A stretch of DNA of 64,000 nucleotides from Methyloversatilis universalis FAM5 (GTDB taxonomy: Bacteria > Pseudomonadota > Gammaproteobacteria > Burkholderiales > Rhodocyclaceae): NCBI RefSeq assembly GCF_000214035.2, contig NZ_AFHG01000041.1, positions 45,515 to 109,514 of the forward strand, in the 5' to 3' direction. The notes under the pieces are model-generated. The model worked only from the letters and a program-made list of their open reading frames with translations. It was not told the origin of the DNA and did no database searches. This document shows positions 8,127 to 15,816 of this stretch, piece by piece; within the stretch, counting starts at the first letter, position 1; each line of letters opens with the position of its first letter. A program made the position numbers and the translations under genes.

Positions 8127-8885
8127 ATGAACGATTCCCTCGGTTTTGCGCACTTTCTGTCGAATGCAGACGGTGTCGCGACCACCATCCTCGTGCTGAT
8201 GGTGCTGGCCTCCATCGGCACCTGGTTCCTCATCGTGCTGAAAGGCATCGTCGCGGTGCGCCAGCGCCGTGCCAGCGGCGCCTTCCTCGACCGCTTCTGG
8301 AATGCCTCGTCGCTGGAAGACGTGGCGCGCGACATGCGTTCGCACGGCGTGACCGATCCGTTCTCGCACCTGGTGCATGAAGGTTTCAGCGCAGTCGAAA
8401 CCCTGCGCAGCGGCAACGCCGGCACCCGCGGCCTGATAGCCACCGGCAGCGCCGACGAATTCCTGACCCGCGCGCTGAAGCGCTCGATCGAGCGCGACCG
8501 CAGCCGCATGGAATATGGTCAGACCTTCCTGGCGTCGGTCGCCTCCAGCGCGCCCTTCATCGGCCTGCTCGGCACCGTGTGGGGCATCTATCACGCTCTG
8601 CTGGCCATCGGCATGTCCGGCCAGGGCACGCTGGACAAGGTGGCCGGCCCGGTCGGCGAGGCGCTCATCATGACCGCCATCGGTCTGGCCACCGCCATCC
8701 CGGCGGCACTGGCGTTCAACTTCTTCGCCCGTTCGACCCGCAACGTGATGGCCGAACTGAACAGCTTCGCGCATGACGTGTTCGTCATGCTGTCGACCGG
8801 CGTCAAGGACAGCGGCTCGAACGACCCGAAGGCCACCGGCGATCGCGTGCTGTCGCTGGTCGAACGCGCCCGCGGCAACCACTGA
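8127..8885 (+). CDS. exbB: ExbB, proton channel of the TonB system
   Basis: A 252-residue MotA/TolQ/ExbB family protein with three membrane segments: about residues 18-42, 137-160 (SSAPFIGLLGTVWGIYHAL) and 175-200 (GEALIMTAIGLATAIPAALA). With ExbD it makes the proton-driven motor that energises TonB. AGGAG precedes ATG 8127, 76 bases after tonB. exbD starts 16 bases after its stop. This is the tonB-linked copy, distinct from the exbB-like gene at the window start. Confidence 0.93.
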   Translation: MNDSLGFAHFLSNADGVATTILVLMVLASIGTWFLIVLKGIVAVRQRRASGAFLDRFWNASSLEDVARDMRSHGVTDPFSHLVHEGFSAVETLRSGNAGTRGLIATGSADEFLTRALKRSIERDRSRMEYGQTFLASVASSAPFIGLLGTVWGIYHALLAIGMSGQGTLDKVAGPVGEALIMTAIGLATAIPAALAFNFFARSTRNVMAELNSFAHDVFVMLSTGVKDSGSNDPKATGDRVLSLVERARGNH

Positions 8886-8901
8886 GCGGGAGCGCTGAAC
8901 C

Positions 8902-9321
8902 ATGGCTTTTGCAAGTTTCGAGCAGGACGACGACGGCCCGATGGCGGAAATCAACATGATTCCGCTGATCGACGTGATGCTGGTGCTGCTCATCATTTTC
9001 ATGGTGACCGCGCCGCTGCTCACCCACGCGGTCAAGGTCGACCTGCCCAAGGAATCGACCAGCGCCAACCAGCTGCCGCCGGAAAACATCCAGATCGCCA
9101 TCGGTCCTGACGAACAGCTGTACTGGGCCGGCGAGAAGGTAGACGCCGACACGCTGAAGGCGCGTCTGCAGGAAGCAGCCGCCAAGGACAAGAATGCCGA
9201 GATCCAGCTGCGTGCCGACCAGAACGTGCCCTACCGCTCGGTGGCGCACGTGATGAGCGAGGCAGCCCGCCTGGGTCTCACCCGCATCGGCTTCGTCACC
9301 GATCCGTCGGCGGCCAAGTAA
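8902..9321 (+). CDS. exbD: ExbD, TonB system component
   Basis: A 139-residue ExbD/TolR protein: short cytoplasmic N terminus, one membrane helix with the essential Asp (MIPLIDVMLVLLIIFMVTA, about residues 18-36), then a periplasmic domain ending LGLTRIGFVTDPSA. Forms the motor with ExbB. Last gene of the tonB-exbB-exbD operon; a strong terminator follows. Confidence 0.94.
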   Translation: MAFASFEQDDDGPMAEINMIPLIDVMLVLLIIFMVTAPLLTHAVKVDLPKESTSANQLPPENIQIAIGPDEQLYWAGEKVDADTLKARLQEAAAKDKNAEIQLRADQNVPYRSVAHVMSEAARLGLTRIGFVTDPSAAK

Positions 9322-9340
9322 TCAGCTGCTGCCCGGTCAC

Positions 9341-9376
9341 GAACGGCCGCCCCATGGGGCGGCCGTTCTGCTTTGT
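9341..9376 (+). terminator. Terminator after exbD
   Basis: GAACGGCCGCCCCA (9341-9354) and TGGGGCGGCCGTTC (9355-9368) are exact reverse complements, followed by CTGCTTTG. The tail is only moderately T-rich. It separates the tonB operon from the next Fur-type promoter. Confidence 0.7.
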
Positions 9377-9409
9377 AGCCCCCCCTGCACATATTCCGGA
9401 CAGATGCGC

Positions 9410-9454
9410 TTGACAGCTCGATCCGGTATTGATGTAATGCGAATCGTTCTCATG
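9410..9454 (+). promoter_or_regulatory. Fur-like box on a consensus promoter (orf81-S4-PEP-TBDR operon)
   Basis: TTGACA (9410-9415), 17 bases, TGTAAT (9433-9438): a near-consensus sigma70 promoter. The Fur-like box AATGCGAATCGTTCTCATG (9436-9454, 14 of 19 by hand count) overlaps the -10 hexamer. It is nearly the same sequence as the hemP box. No promoter this good is seen again before the receptor gene at 11563, so the genes between are probably one iron-repressed operon. Confidence 0.78.
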
Positions 9455-9582
9455 TAGAACAAAACCGCAGCGCTGCTGCGCACCTGCCAGCCCGCCCCGC
9501 GACACTCCGCGGTCCGATGCCAGCCTCCCTATCCAGAACAGCGCGAACGCCTGCCGTTCGCCCAGCCGGAGGCCGCATCGAT

Positions 9583-9828
9583 ATGACCCCGCAAGCACAG
9601 AACGCCGCCGAAGCCAGCCCGAGCACGCTGGCGGCCGCAACGCTTTTCGTGATGACCCGCTTCGCCGAGCGCCCCTGCCCGGAAGTGGCCCAGATGGTGA
9701 TCCGCCATCTTGAAGTGGTGGCCGACGACGAGCGCGCCGATCCGCTGATGCGCGAAGTCTGCGGCGCGCTCATCCACCGCTGGTCGCAGCACGCAGCCAG
9801 TTCGCCGGTCTCGCGCACCGCCCACTGA
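9583..9828 (+). CDS. Small conserved-looking protein, first gene after a Fur box
   Basis: An 81-residue protein of unknown function. The core FVMTRFAERPCPEVAQMVIRHL and LMREVCGALIHRW is helical and ordered, with two Cys (about residues 33 and 60) and several His. The ends look disordered. GGAGG lies 10 bases before ATG 9583; an in-frame ATG at 9517 has no such site. As the first gene of a Fur-type transcription unit, followed by an extra ribosomal protein S4 after 37 bases, it is likely induced in low iron. No domain family was recognised. Confidence 0.65.
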   Translation: MTPQAQNAAEASPSTLAAATLFVMTRFAERPCPEVAQMVIRHLEVVADDERADPLMREVCGALIHRWSQHAASSPVSRTAH

Positions 9829-9865
9829 GTTCAGTCTTCCCTCGCATCTGATACCCGGAGTTTCC

Positions 9866-10480
9866 ATGTCCCGCTATACCGGTCCCCGCCTGCGCGTGCT
9901 GCGCGCCCTCGGCACCGAACTGCCCGGCCTCACGCGCAAGAGCGCCGAGAACCGTACCTCGCCGCCCGGCCAGCACGGCAACCGTCCGAACCGCCGGAAA
10001 TCCGAATTCGGCGCCCAGCTGATGGAGAAGCAGAAGCTGCGCTACAACTACGGCCTGACTGAAACCCAGCTGCGCGCGGTATTCAGGGAAGCCGAACGGT
10101 CGACGCTGCCCACCGGCGAAAAACTGGTCGAACTGCTGGAACGCCGGCTCGACAACATCGTGTTCCGCGGCGGCCTCGCGCCCACCCTTCCGGCTGCCCG
10201 CCAACTGGTGCGCCATCGCCACGTGCTGCTCAACGGCCGGCGGGTGAACATTCCGTCCATCCGGCTGCGTGTGGGCGACACGGTCACGCTGACCGAGAAG
10301 GGACGCGCGGTGCAGAGCGTGGTCGATGCGCTGGCCACGCCATCGCTCGAGCGTGCCGAATGGATCGCCTTCGATGCATCCGCCCTCAGCCTGCGTCTGG
10401 CGCACCTGCCGCCGGGCGATGCCACGCCCTTCCCTTTCGAATCGCAGAAGGTGGTCGAGTTCTACGCGCTGCGCGTGTAG
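9866..10480 (+). CDS. Auxiliary 30S ribosomal protein S4, cyanobacterial/plastid-like
   Basis: A 204-residue uS4 protein with a normal N-terminal region, central domain and S4 RNA-binding domain (about residues 95-150, ERRLDNIVFRGGLAPTLPAA then RQLVRHRHVLLNGRRVNIPS). It starts MSRYTGPRLRVLRALGTELP and contains EKQKLRYNYGLTETQLR, which resemble cyanobacterial and chloroplast S4 rather than the proteobacterial MARY...SRREGTDLFLKS type. It has no cysteine at all, so no metal-binding N-terminal cluster. It is not in a ribosomal-protein operon but in a Fur-type unit with heme-uptake genes. Probably a transferred paralogue replacing or modifying S4 in iron limitation (inference). The housekeeping rpsD should lie elsewhere. 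Confidence 0.88.
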   Translation: MSRYTGPRLRVLRALGTELPGLTRKSAENRTSPPGQHGNRPNRRKSEFGAQLMEKQKLRYNYGLTETQLRAVFREAERSTLPTGEKLVELLERRLDNIVFRGGLAPTLPAARQLVRHRHVLLNGRRVNIPSIRLRVGDTVTLTEKGRAVQSVVDALATPSLERAEWIAFDASALSLRLAHLPPGDATPFPFESQKVVEFYALRV

Positions 10481-10643
10481 GCCGCTGCCGTCCTCGGGCC
10501 AGCCACGCGCCGGCCCCCATCCTGCCAGCCAGCCCGCCTGCGGGGCCAGCCAGTCATGTCCATCCCTGGAGCGCCCATGACCCCCGCAATCACCCGACTG
10601 TTCTCTCCTCCGACCTCCGCCGTCCGGCACGTTTCCTGTCACT

Positions 10644-10668
10644 GCGGCCCGCACCGTCTGCGGGCCGC
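10644..10668. repeat. Inverted repeat in the S4 to PEP-CTERM gap
   Basis: GCGGCCCGCA (10644-10653) and TGCGGGCCGC (10659-10668) form a perfect 10-bp stem with a 5-base loop in the 222-base gap between the S4-like gene and the PEP-CTERM gene. No T run follows. It might attenuate or process the operon transcript. Confidence 0.5.
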
Positions 10669-10702
10669 ATGTCCCGGTTCATCCAACGAAAGAGGTCATT
10701 CC

Positions 10703-11467
10703 ATGATGTCATCCGCCCTGCGCAGCGCAGCACTGCCGCTGTTCGCCTCCGCCGGCCTGTTCATCGCCGGCCAGGCACACGCCAGCACCACCCATGCGGC
10801 CTTCGACACCCCGGTCGATTCGGTCGCCACCGACGGCTTCAACAACCTGACCGCGGCGCGCATCACCAGCGCACAACTGGCCGCGGGCATCGCGTCCAAC
10901 GTCGAGAGCGAGGGCGGCGCCACGCTGCGCCGGACCTCGGGGGGCGCCTACCCGGCGTCGGCCGGCCTGTACCAGTTCGCCGGCAACGGCTCGACCTTCG
11001 AGATCGCGGTCAGCGACGCGGTGGACGGCCTCACCGGTCTCACCTTCCAGAGCTATGTGAATGTCAGCACCGGCAGCAACGGCATCTATGGCCTGCTCGC
11101 CGCGAACAACCTTCCGCGCCTGAGCTTCAACGGTGGCAGCCAGTTCCTGATCGCCAGCAGCCAGGTAAGCGAAAACCTCGGCTACACCGACTTCTTCACC
11201 GGTCAGTACGTGGCGTCCGATCCGAGCAATCCGAATCACCTCACCTTCAGCTGGGACCTCGCCGCGCTGGGCGTCACCGTACCGGTCACCAGTTTCCGCA
11301 TCACCTTCGCCACCGACAACCACGCGCAGATCCAGTCCTTCCAGCTCGATCAGCGGGTGGCGGGTGTGACGGCACCCACCGCTCCGGTTCCGGAGCCGGA
11401 AACCTATGCGCTGATGCTGGCCGGTCTGGGCCTGGTCGCGCTGGGCGCGCGCCGTCGCAGGCACTGA
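10703..11467 (+). CDS. PEP-CTERM sorted exported protein, heme-operon member
   Basis: A 254-residue exported protein. A signal peptide occupies residues 1 to about 26 (ends GQAHA). A Ser/Thr/Gly-rich, probably beta-rich domain follows, and the C terminus has VPEPETYALMLAGLGLVALG plus a terminal Arg cluster, the PEP-CTERM signal recognised by exosortase. ATG 10703 is chosen for its AAAGAGG site and the signal peptide. Function unknown. It lies in a Fur-type unit directly upstream of a heme-type receptor, so a role in capturing heme or iron at the cell surface is plausible but unproven. Confidence 0.85.
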   Translation: MMSSALRSAALPLFASAGLFIAGQAHASTTHAAFDTPVDSVATDGFNNLTAARITSAQLAAGIASNVESEGGATLRRTSGGAYPASAGLYQFAGNGSTFEIAVSDAVDGLTGLTFQSYVNVSTGSNGIYGLLAANNLPRLSFNGGSQFLIASSQVSENLGYTDFFTGQYVASDPSNPNHLTFSWDLAALGVTVPVTSFRITFATDNHAQIQSFQLDQRVAGVTAPTAPVPEPETYALMLAGLGLVALGARRRRH

Positions 11468-11562
11468 TCCGCTCACACGCCACCGAGACCCGGCCACCGC
11501 CGGGCCTCCGCCTGCGGGTGCCTGAGCGCGCCCGCGTCCGCACACGTTCTTCCCGCCTGCTC

Positions 11563-13923
11563 GTGAACACCCTTATTGCCCGCCCATGGCCGACCGGCGT
11601 CCCACTGTCGGCACTGTCGTACTGCCTGCTGTGTGCGCTGCTGAGCGCTTTCGCCGCACCGTCCGCCACTGCGCAGAACCTGCCCGCCGGCGACAGCACC
11701 CCGGTACTGCTGCCGGAGGTCGAAATCGTCGGCACGCCCGATCCCGAGCCGACCGGCGAACTCGAACTGCCGCCGGACCGTCCGGTCACCACGCTCAATG
11801 CCGAAGCGATCGCGCGGCGCCAGGCCGGCACGCTGTTCGATCTGGTGCGCGACGTGGCCGGCGTATCGGTCGATGGCGGACCGCGCGCATCCGGCATGAA
11901 ATTCAATCTGCGCGGCTTTTCCGACAACGAGGACGTGCTGTTCAAGATCGACGGCGCGGTGAAGGGCTTCGAGAAGTACCGTTTCGGCAGCGGCGTATTC
12001 ATCGAGCCGGAGCTGCTGAAGGCCGTTGAAATCGAGCGCGGTCCGTCGCTGAAATCCGGCTCCGGCGCGCTGGGCGGCACGGTGTCGGCCACCACCCGTT
12101 CGGCGGCGGACTACCTGCGCCCGGGCGAACGGTTCGGCGCGCAGGCCAAGCTGGGCTACAACGCCAACAGCCACGAGCGTCTGCGCATGACCACCGTGTA
12201 TGGCCGGCCGAACGGCTATCTCGATCTAGTGGTGTCGGTGGCGCTGCGCGATTCGCAGGACATCCGTCTGCCGGACGGCCGGGCGCTCGAACTGACCGCC
12301 ACCCATTCGGAAAGCCGCTTCGCCAAGCTCACCTTCTATGCGACCGACGACCTCACGCTGGAACTGAGCCAGACCCGCTACACCGGCGGACCGGAGCGCG
12401 CGCCCTACGACGCCACCGCGGGCAGCAGCGGCCAGTTCGGCGTGGTCGAGCGCAGCATCGAGGACAGCACCACCCTTCTGCGCGCCAGCTATGCGCCCGC
12501 GGATTCATGGATCGCGCTGCGCGCCACGCTGGCTTACGAAACGACCGACCTCGCCGACGTGCACCGGATAGGCCAGAGCCGCATCTGCGTATCGCCGTCC
12601 ACCGCCTTCCCGGCCGCCTTCCGCATCGACCGCTGCAACGACGCCTGGCGCTACCGGATCTGGACCGCCGAGGTGTTCAACGACACCCGGTACGCGCTCG
12701 GTCCGGTCACCGGCGTGCTCAGCGTGGGCTACCAGGGCATACGCAACAGCCGCGACATTTCGCGCGTCACCTCGCGCGCGCTGACCAACGAACAGGTCTA
12801 CCCCAACGGTTTCAACGAGGCGCAGCCGCCCGGAGACAAGGACTCCGACGCGCTCATCGTCGAGAACGCCTTCACCTGGGGCGACTTCACCTTCACGCCG
12901 GGTGCCCGCATGGACCGCTATCACGTGAGCGCCCAGGGTCAGACCCGGGCGAACATGCTCGCCGCCGGTCAGGCGCCGGACATCCGCTTCACCCGCGTCT
13001 CACCCGCGGCGGCGCTGACCTGGGGCATCCCGCGCAGCGATGTGTCCGCCACCGTGCGCTACCACGAAGCTTTCCGGCCGCCGCTGGTAGATGAGTACTT
13101 CGCACGCGGCAGCTTTGCCAGCCGCTGCGCGCGCAGCGCCGGCTGGCCGGCCCTGCCCGGCAATCGGGTGCTCTACCCGGAACCGCTGTACGACCCCTCG
13201 GGCATCGGCCGGCCCTACGACCCGGCGCTGGATCTCGCACCCGCCAACGAAATCTGCGGTGGGCTGTACCAGCCGCAGGAATCGTCCAACCACGAACTGA
13301 CGCTGGCCTGGATGCCTCAACCGGCAAGCGCCGCGGACGGCCGCTGGCAGGCGCGCGCGAGCTATTACGACATCCACACCCGCAAGCTGCTCAGTTCGCT
13401 GTCCAACGTCGGCGGCGAGGTCGGCCAGCCGGGCAAGGAACGACGCAAGGGCAGCGAGCTGGAAATCAGCTACGACGGACGCCGCTGGTTCTCGTCGCTG
13501 TCCTGGTCGCGGATCGACGGACGCATCACCAACGCGGTCGCCGGCACCGACTACGCTCTGTACGGCGTACCGGGCGACACGCTGAGCGTCAGCGTGGGCC
13601 TGCGCGGACTGGACGGCCGGCTCGAGGGCGGCGTGCGCATGCGGGACATTGCCGACCGGCAGGCGGTCACCGGCACCGTCGCCACCGTGTGCTCGCGACC
13701 GGGCAATCTTGTCGTACCCGGGGTGGGCGTGATCGGTACCCAGTACGGCGTGCGTCTGTTCGAACTGTTCGCCAGCTGGCAGATCACCGCCGACACGCTG
13801 CTGCGGCTCAACGTAGACAACCTGACCAACGAAACCTGGTGCATGCAGGACGGCTTCGCCGGCGCGGTCGGCGTTCAGGCGCCGGGGCGCGCGCTGCGCA
13901 CCTCGATCACGATGCGCTTCTGA
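11563..13923 (+). CDS. TonB-dependent receptor, heme/hemoglobin type
   Basis: A 786-residue outer-membrane receptor. GTG 11563 gives a clear signal peptide (cleavage near SATAQ). A TonB-box-like VLLPEVEIVG, a plug domain (about residues 75-185: LFDLVRDVAGVSVDGG, MKFNLRGFSDNEDVLFKIDG, IERGPSLKSGSGALGG) and a 22-strand barrel ending RTSITMRF follow. The plug pattern and the barrel motif FRPPLVDEYF resemble the hemoglobin/heme receptor family, whose FRAP box it recalls; the NPNL box is not obvious. The hmuSTUV genes nearby support heme as substrate. No good ribosome-binding site precedes the GTG, so the start is uncertain. Confidence 0.85.
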   Translation: MNTLIARPWPTGVPLSALSYCLLCALLSAFAAPSATAQNLPAGDSTPVLLPEVEIVGTPDPEPTGELELPPDRPVTTLNAEAIARRQAGTLFDLVRDVAGVSVDGGPRASGMKFNLRGFSDNEDVLFKIDGAVKGFEKYRFGSGVFIEPELLKAVEIERGPSLKSGSGALGGTVSATTRSAADYLRPGERFGAQAKLGYNANSHERLRMTTVYGRPNGYLDLVVSVALRDSQDIRLPDGRALELTATHSESRFAKLTFYATDDLTLELSQTRYTGGPERAPYDATAGSSGQFGVVERSIEDSTTLLRASYAPADSWIALRATLAYETTDLADVHRIGQSRICVSPSTAFPAAFRIDRCNDAWRYRIWTAEVFNDTRYALGPVTGVLSVGYQGIRNSRDISRVTSRALTNEQVYPNGFNEAQPPGDKDSDALIVENAFTWGDFTFTPGARMDRYHVSAQGQTRANMLAAGQAPDIRFTRVSPAAALTWGIPRSDVSATVRYHEAFRPPLVDEYFARGSFASRCARSAGWPALPGNRVLYPEPLYDPSGIGRPYDPALDLAPANEICGGLYQPQESSNHELTLAWMPQPASAADGRWQARASYYDIHTRKLLSSLSNVGGEVGQPGKERRKGSELEISYDGRRWFSSLSWSRIDGRITNAVAGTDYALYGVPGDTLSVSVGLRGLDGRLEGGVRMRDIADRQAVTGTVATVCSRPGNLVVPGVGVIGTQYGVRLFELFASWQITADTLLRLNVDNLTNETWCMQDGFAGAVGVQAPGRALRTSITMRF

Positions 13924-14361
13924 GCGCCCGCCCACGATCAAACCCGCCGATCCGAAAGCAACTTATGAAGCGAATCTCATATGTATAAGAGCGATCGAGC
14001 CGGCGAAAATGTCACCTGGACGCCGGCTGCAGGGACCCGGCCATGACGCCGGCCTGTCACGGGCGTTACAGCCATGAACACCCGGAATGCACCGGAACTG
14101 GACACTTGACCGGCCACCGGGCAGCCGCCGTGGGAAAAATTGCTGCGGAATCATCGTTCAATCCGGGAATGCGCTCATGGCTCGTCTCTTGCTGATCTGC
14201 CACATCGCCCGAACAGGGCAGCGGTGCGCACAACCACCGCAGCCCCTCACCGGAACCGGAGACTTCCGTATGCACATCGTCACCGCCGAACACCGCAGCA
14301 CGCTGTCGCACACCGTCGACCGTCACGATCTGCGCCGGGCTGCCTGACCTTTCAACGCATC
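13924..14361 (+). other. Gap between heme receptor and DUF779-like gene
   Basis: A 438-base stretch. It holds a degenerate Fur-like segment (ATGAAGCGAATCTCATATG, 13964-13982) that is shorter than the other boxes, and short GC-rich inverted repeats around 14010-14060 (GCCGGC-containing). A 25-codon frame is listed separately. No known RNA family was recognised. Confidence 0.4.
14270..14347 (+). CDS. Possible 25-residue leader peptide
   Basis: ATG 14270 is preceded by GGAG at ideal 8-base spacing. The frame encodes a His-rich peptide, MHIVTAEHRSTLSHTVDRHD plus five residues, and ends 14 bases before the next gene, which itself has a weak ribosome-binding site. It may couple translation to that gene, or be chance. 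Confidence 0.3.
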   Translation: MHIVTAEHRSTLSHTVDRHDLRRAA

Positions 14362-14724
14362 ATGCCTCACCCGTCCGATCCCTACTGCCAGGGCTTCCTG
14401 CCCGATCCCGCGGACCTGCCGAAGCTGTCCGCCAGCGTCGACGCAGTGATGCTCATCATCCGCCTGTCGGCGCGCTACGGGCCGCTCATGTTCCGGCATG
14501 ACGATGTCGACGACCTGATGCAGCCGCGCTGCCGTCCGGTCGGTGCGCTGGCGCTCGCCGAGCATGACATCAAGCTCGGCGAAGTCGCCGGCTGCGAGTA
14601 CTGGATCACGCCGGACATTCTCGAAGCGCTGGGCAGCGGCGGCCTGCTGCTCGACGTACAGGAAGCCCGCGGCGACGCCAGCGGTCTCGCTGACCGCTTC
14701 GTCCTGCGTCGCGTCAACCACTGA
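14362..14724 (+). CDS. DUF779-like protein without the cysteine motif
   Basis: A 120-residue protein resembling DUF779, small proteins often linked to aldehyde dehydrogenases. Typical members have a glycine/cysteine motif after the first strand, then a segment ending LGE-x-AGC and LLLDV. Here GPLMFRHDDVDDLMQPRCRP replaces the cysteine motif, while IKLGEVAGCEYWITPDILEA and GLLLDVQEARGDASGLADRF fit well. It may bind metal differently or have lost that function. No aldehyde dehydrogenase adjoins it; it sits between two iron-regulated units. The assignment is by pattern only. Confidence 0.55.
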   Translation: MPHPSDPYCQGFLPDPADLPKLSASVDAVMLIIRLSARYGPLMFRHDDVDDLMQPRCRPVGALALAEHDIKLGEVAGCEYWITPDILEALGSGGLLLDVQEARGDASGLADRFVLRRVNH

Positions 14725-14772
14725 TTCCTTCGGTCCGCTTGCGCGCGTCCAGCGTGCATTGCATGCGCACGC

Positions 14773-14804
14773 TTGACATCCAATCGTTAATAATTATCAT
14801 TTAC
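14773..14804 (+). promoter_or_regulatory. Fur-like box and promoter of the hmu operon
   Basis: TTGACA (14773-14778) and TATCAT (14795-14800) are spaced 16 bases. The Fur-like box GTTAATAATTATCATTTAC (14786-14804) matches 14 of 19 consensus positions by hand count and covers the -10. It lies 26 bases upstream of the small gene that heads the hmuSTUV unit. Confidence 0.78.
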
Positions 14805-14830
14805 GAGATGATGAACGATTGCCCGCAGTC

Positions 14831-15022
14831 ATGACCCTGCCCGCCCATCCGCCGTCCGATGCGCTGAAATCGCGTCTGTCCGCGCTGCTCGATGAGCTCA
14901 TCCGTCACGACGGATTCGGCTCGCTGAGCGTGGAAGTGCGGCTGCTCAAGCGCGGCCAGAAGGAAGTCATCATCGATTGCGGCAAACAGTACCGCTACGT
15001 CATCGATTTCGTGCCCGGCTGA
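14831..15022 (+). CDS. Small Fur-controlled protein heading the hmu operon
   Basis: A 63-residue protein of unknown function. The core KSRLSALLDELIRHDGFGSL then SVEVRLLKRGQKEVII and QYRYVIDF suggests a helix followed by beta strands, faintly like the DUF2292/YezD group (uncertain). One Cys (IIDCGKQ). ATG 14831 is chosen; TTG 14819 is an in-frame alternative. It directly follows a Fur-like promoter and precedes a PEP-CTERM gene and hmuSTUV, so a regulatory or heme-handling role, as for HemP, is a reasonable guess. Confidence 0.65.
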   Translation: MTLPAHPPSDALKSRLSALLDELIRHDGFGSLSVEVRLLKRGQKEVIIDCGKQYRYVIDFVPG

Positions 15023-15145
15023 GCCGCGGTACGTCCATCCTCTCCGGCGGCGCGGGGCCGCGGAGCTGCAGCACACCACACAATTTCCGCCTGAACGCTC
15101 GCCTTCGCGGGGAAGGGATGCAGGGGCTCTCACCCGAGGTCCGTC

Positions 15146-15802
15146 ATGTCCTTCCATCGCCTGCTGTCCGCCAGCGCACTGTGCGCGCTGTCCGCCGTCC
15201 TTTCCTCCACCGCCCTCGCCGCCAGCGCGCGCTGGGATACTTCGCTCGCCGGCTCTGACGGCAGCGGCGCCTCTTCAGCCAGTCCCTGGGCCACCGGCAG
15301 CGTCGCCGCCGAATGGAACGTGTTCGACAGCACCACCACCGACAGCACGCCGGACATCGCTGGCAGCGGCAGCCTGAGCCAGCTGAATCCGGCCGCCGGC
15401 AGCTTCCTGACCGGCACCGGCAATCTGTACAGCGCCGGCGGTGCGGCGGTATTCTCGGCCACGCTCGATACGGTGCTGAACGGCACCTGGACGGTATGGC
15501 TGCGCACCGCCACCCAGGGCACTTCGCTCGACGGTCTGGCCACGCTGAATGGCGTCGCGGCCGAAAAGACCGTGAGCTACAGCGCCGCGCTGGGCGGCTT
15601 CGGCGGTAGCGAAGAAGAAGCCTACTGGCGCTGGACGGTCACTGACGTGACCGGCCTGCAGTTTGCCTTCGGCAGTTCGGCCGCCCATACCAGCCTGGAC
15701 CAGCTCGCGATCTTCGCGGCACCGGTACCCGAACCGTCCACCTGGCTGTCGCTGGCCGCCGGTCTGAGCCTGCTGGGCGCCCTCGCGCGTCGCCGCGCTT
15801 GA
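15146..15802 (+). CDS. Second PEP-CTERM sorted exported protein, hmu operon
   Basis: A 218-residue exported protein. Signal peptide 1 to about 25 (ends STALA), a Ser/Thr/Gly-rich body with several aromatic residues (WRWTVTDVTGLQFAF), and a C-terminal PEP-CTERM signal (VPEPSTWLSLAAGLSLLGAL then Arg residues). It is not an obvious duplicate of the protein at 10703 but has the same architecture. It is the second gene after a Fur-like promoter and 14 bases before hmuS, so it is almost certainly co-expressed with heme import. Function unknown; a surface heme-binding or sensing role is inferred. Confidence 0.85.
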   Translation: MSFHRLLSASALCALSAVLSSTALAASARWDTSLAGSDGSGASSASPWATGSVAAEWNVFDSTTTDSTPDIAGSGSLSQLNPAAGSFLTGTGNLYSAGGAAVFSATLDTVLNGTWTVWLRTATQGTSLDGLATLNGVAAEKTVSYSAALGGFGGSEEEAYWRWTVTDVTGLQFAFGSSAAHTSLDQLAIFAAPVPEPSTWLSLAAGLSLLGALARRRA

Positions 15803-15816
15803 GCCGGGGGCCGACG

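Noticed and set aside
10360-11562. Upstream extension of the heme-receptor reading frame across the PEP-CTERM gene
   Set aside because: The frame stays open but the extension has no homology-like pattern, and GTG 11563 gives a signal peptide. A fusion with the upstream gene is not supported.
13964-13982. Sixth Fur box after the heme receptor
   Set aside because: ATGAAGCGAATCTCATATG keeps GCGAA and TCTCAT but is about 4 bases shorter between them than the other boxes and lacks symmetry.
14000-14260. Possible riboswitch upstream of the DUF779-like gene
   Set aside because: GC-rich inverted repeats exist, but no conserved core of a known riboswitch class could be matched.
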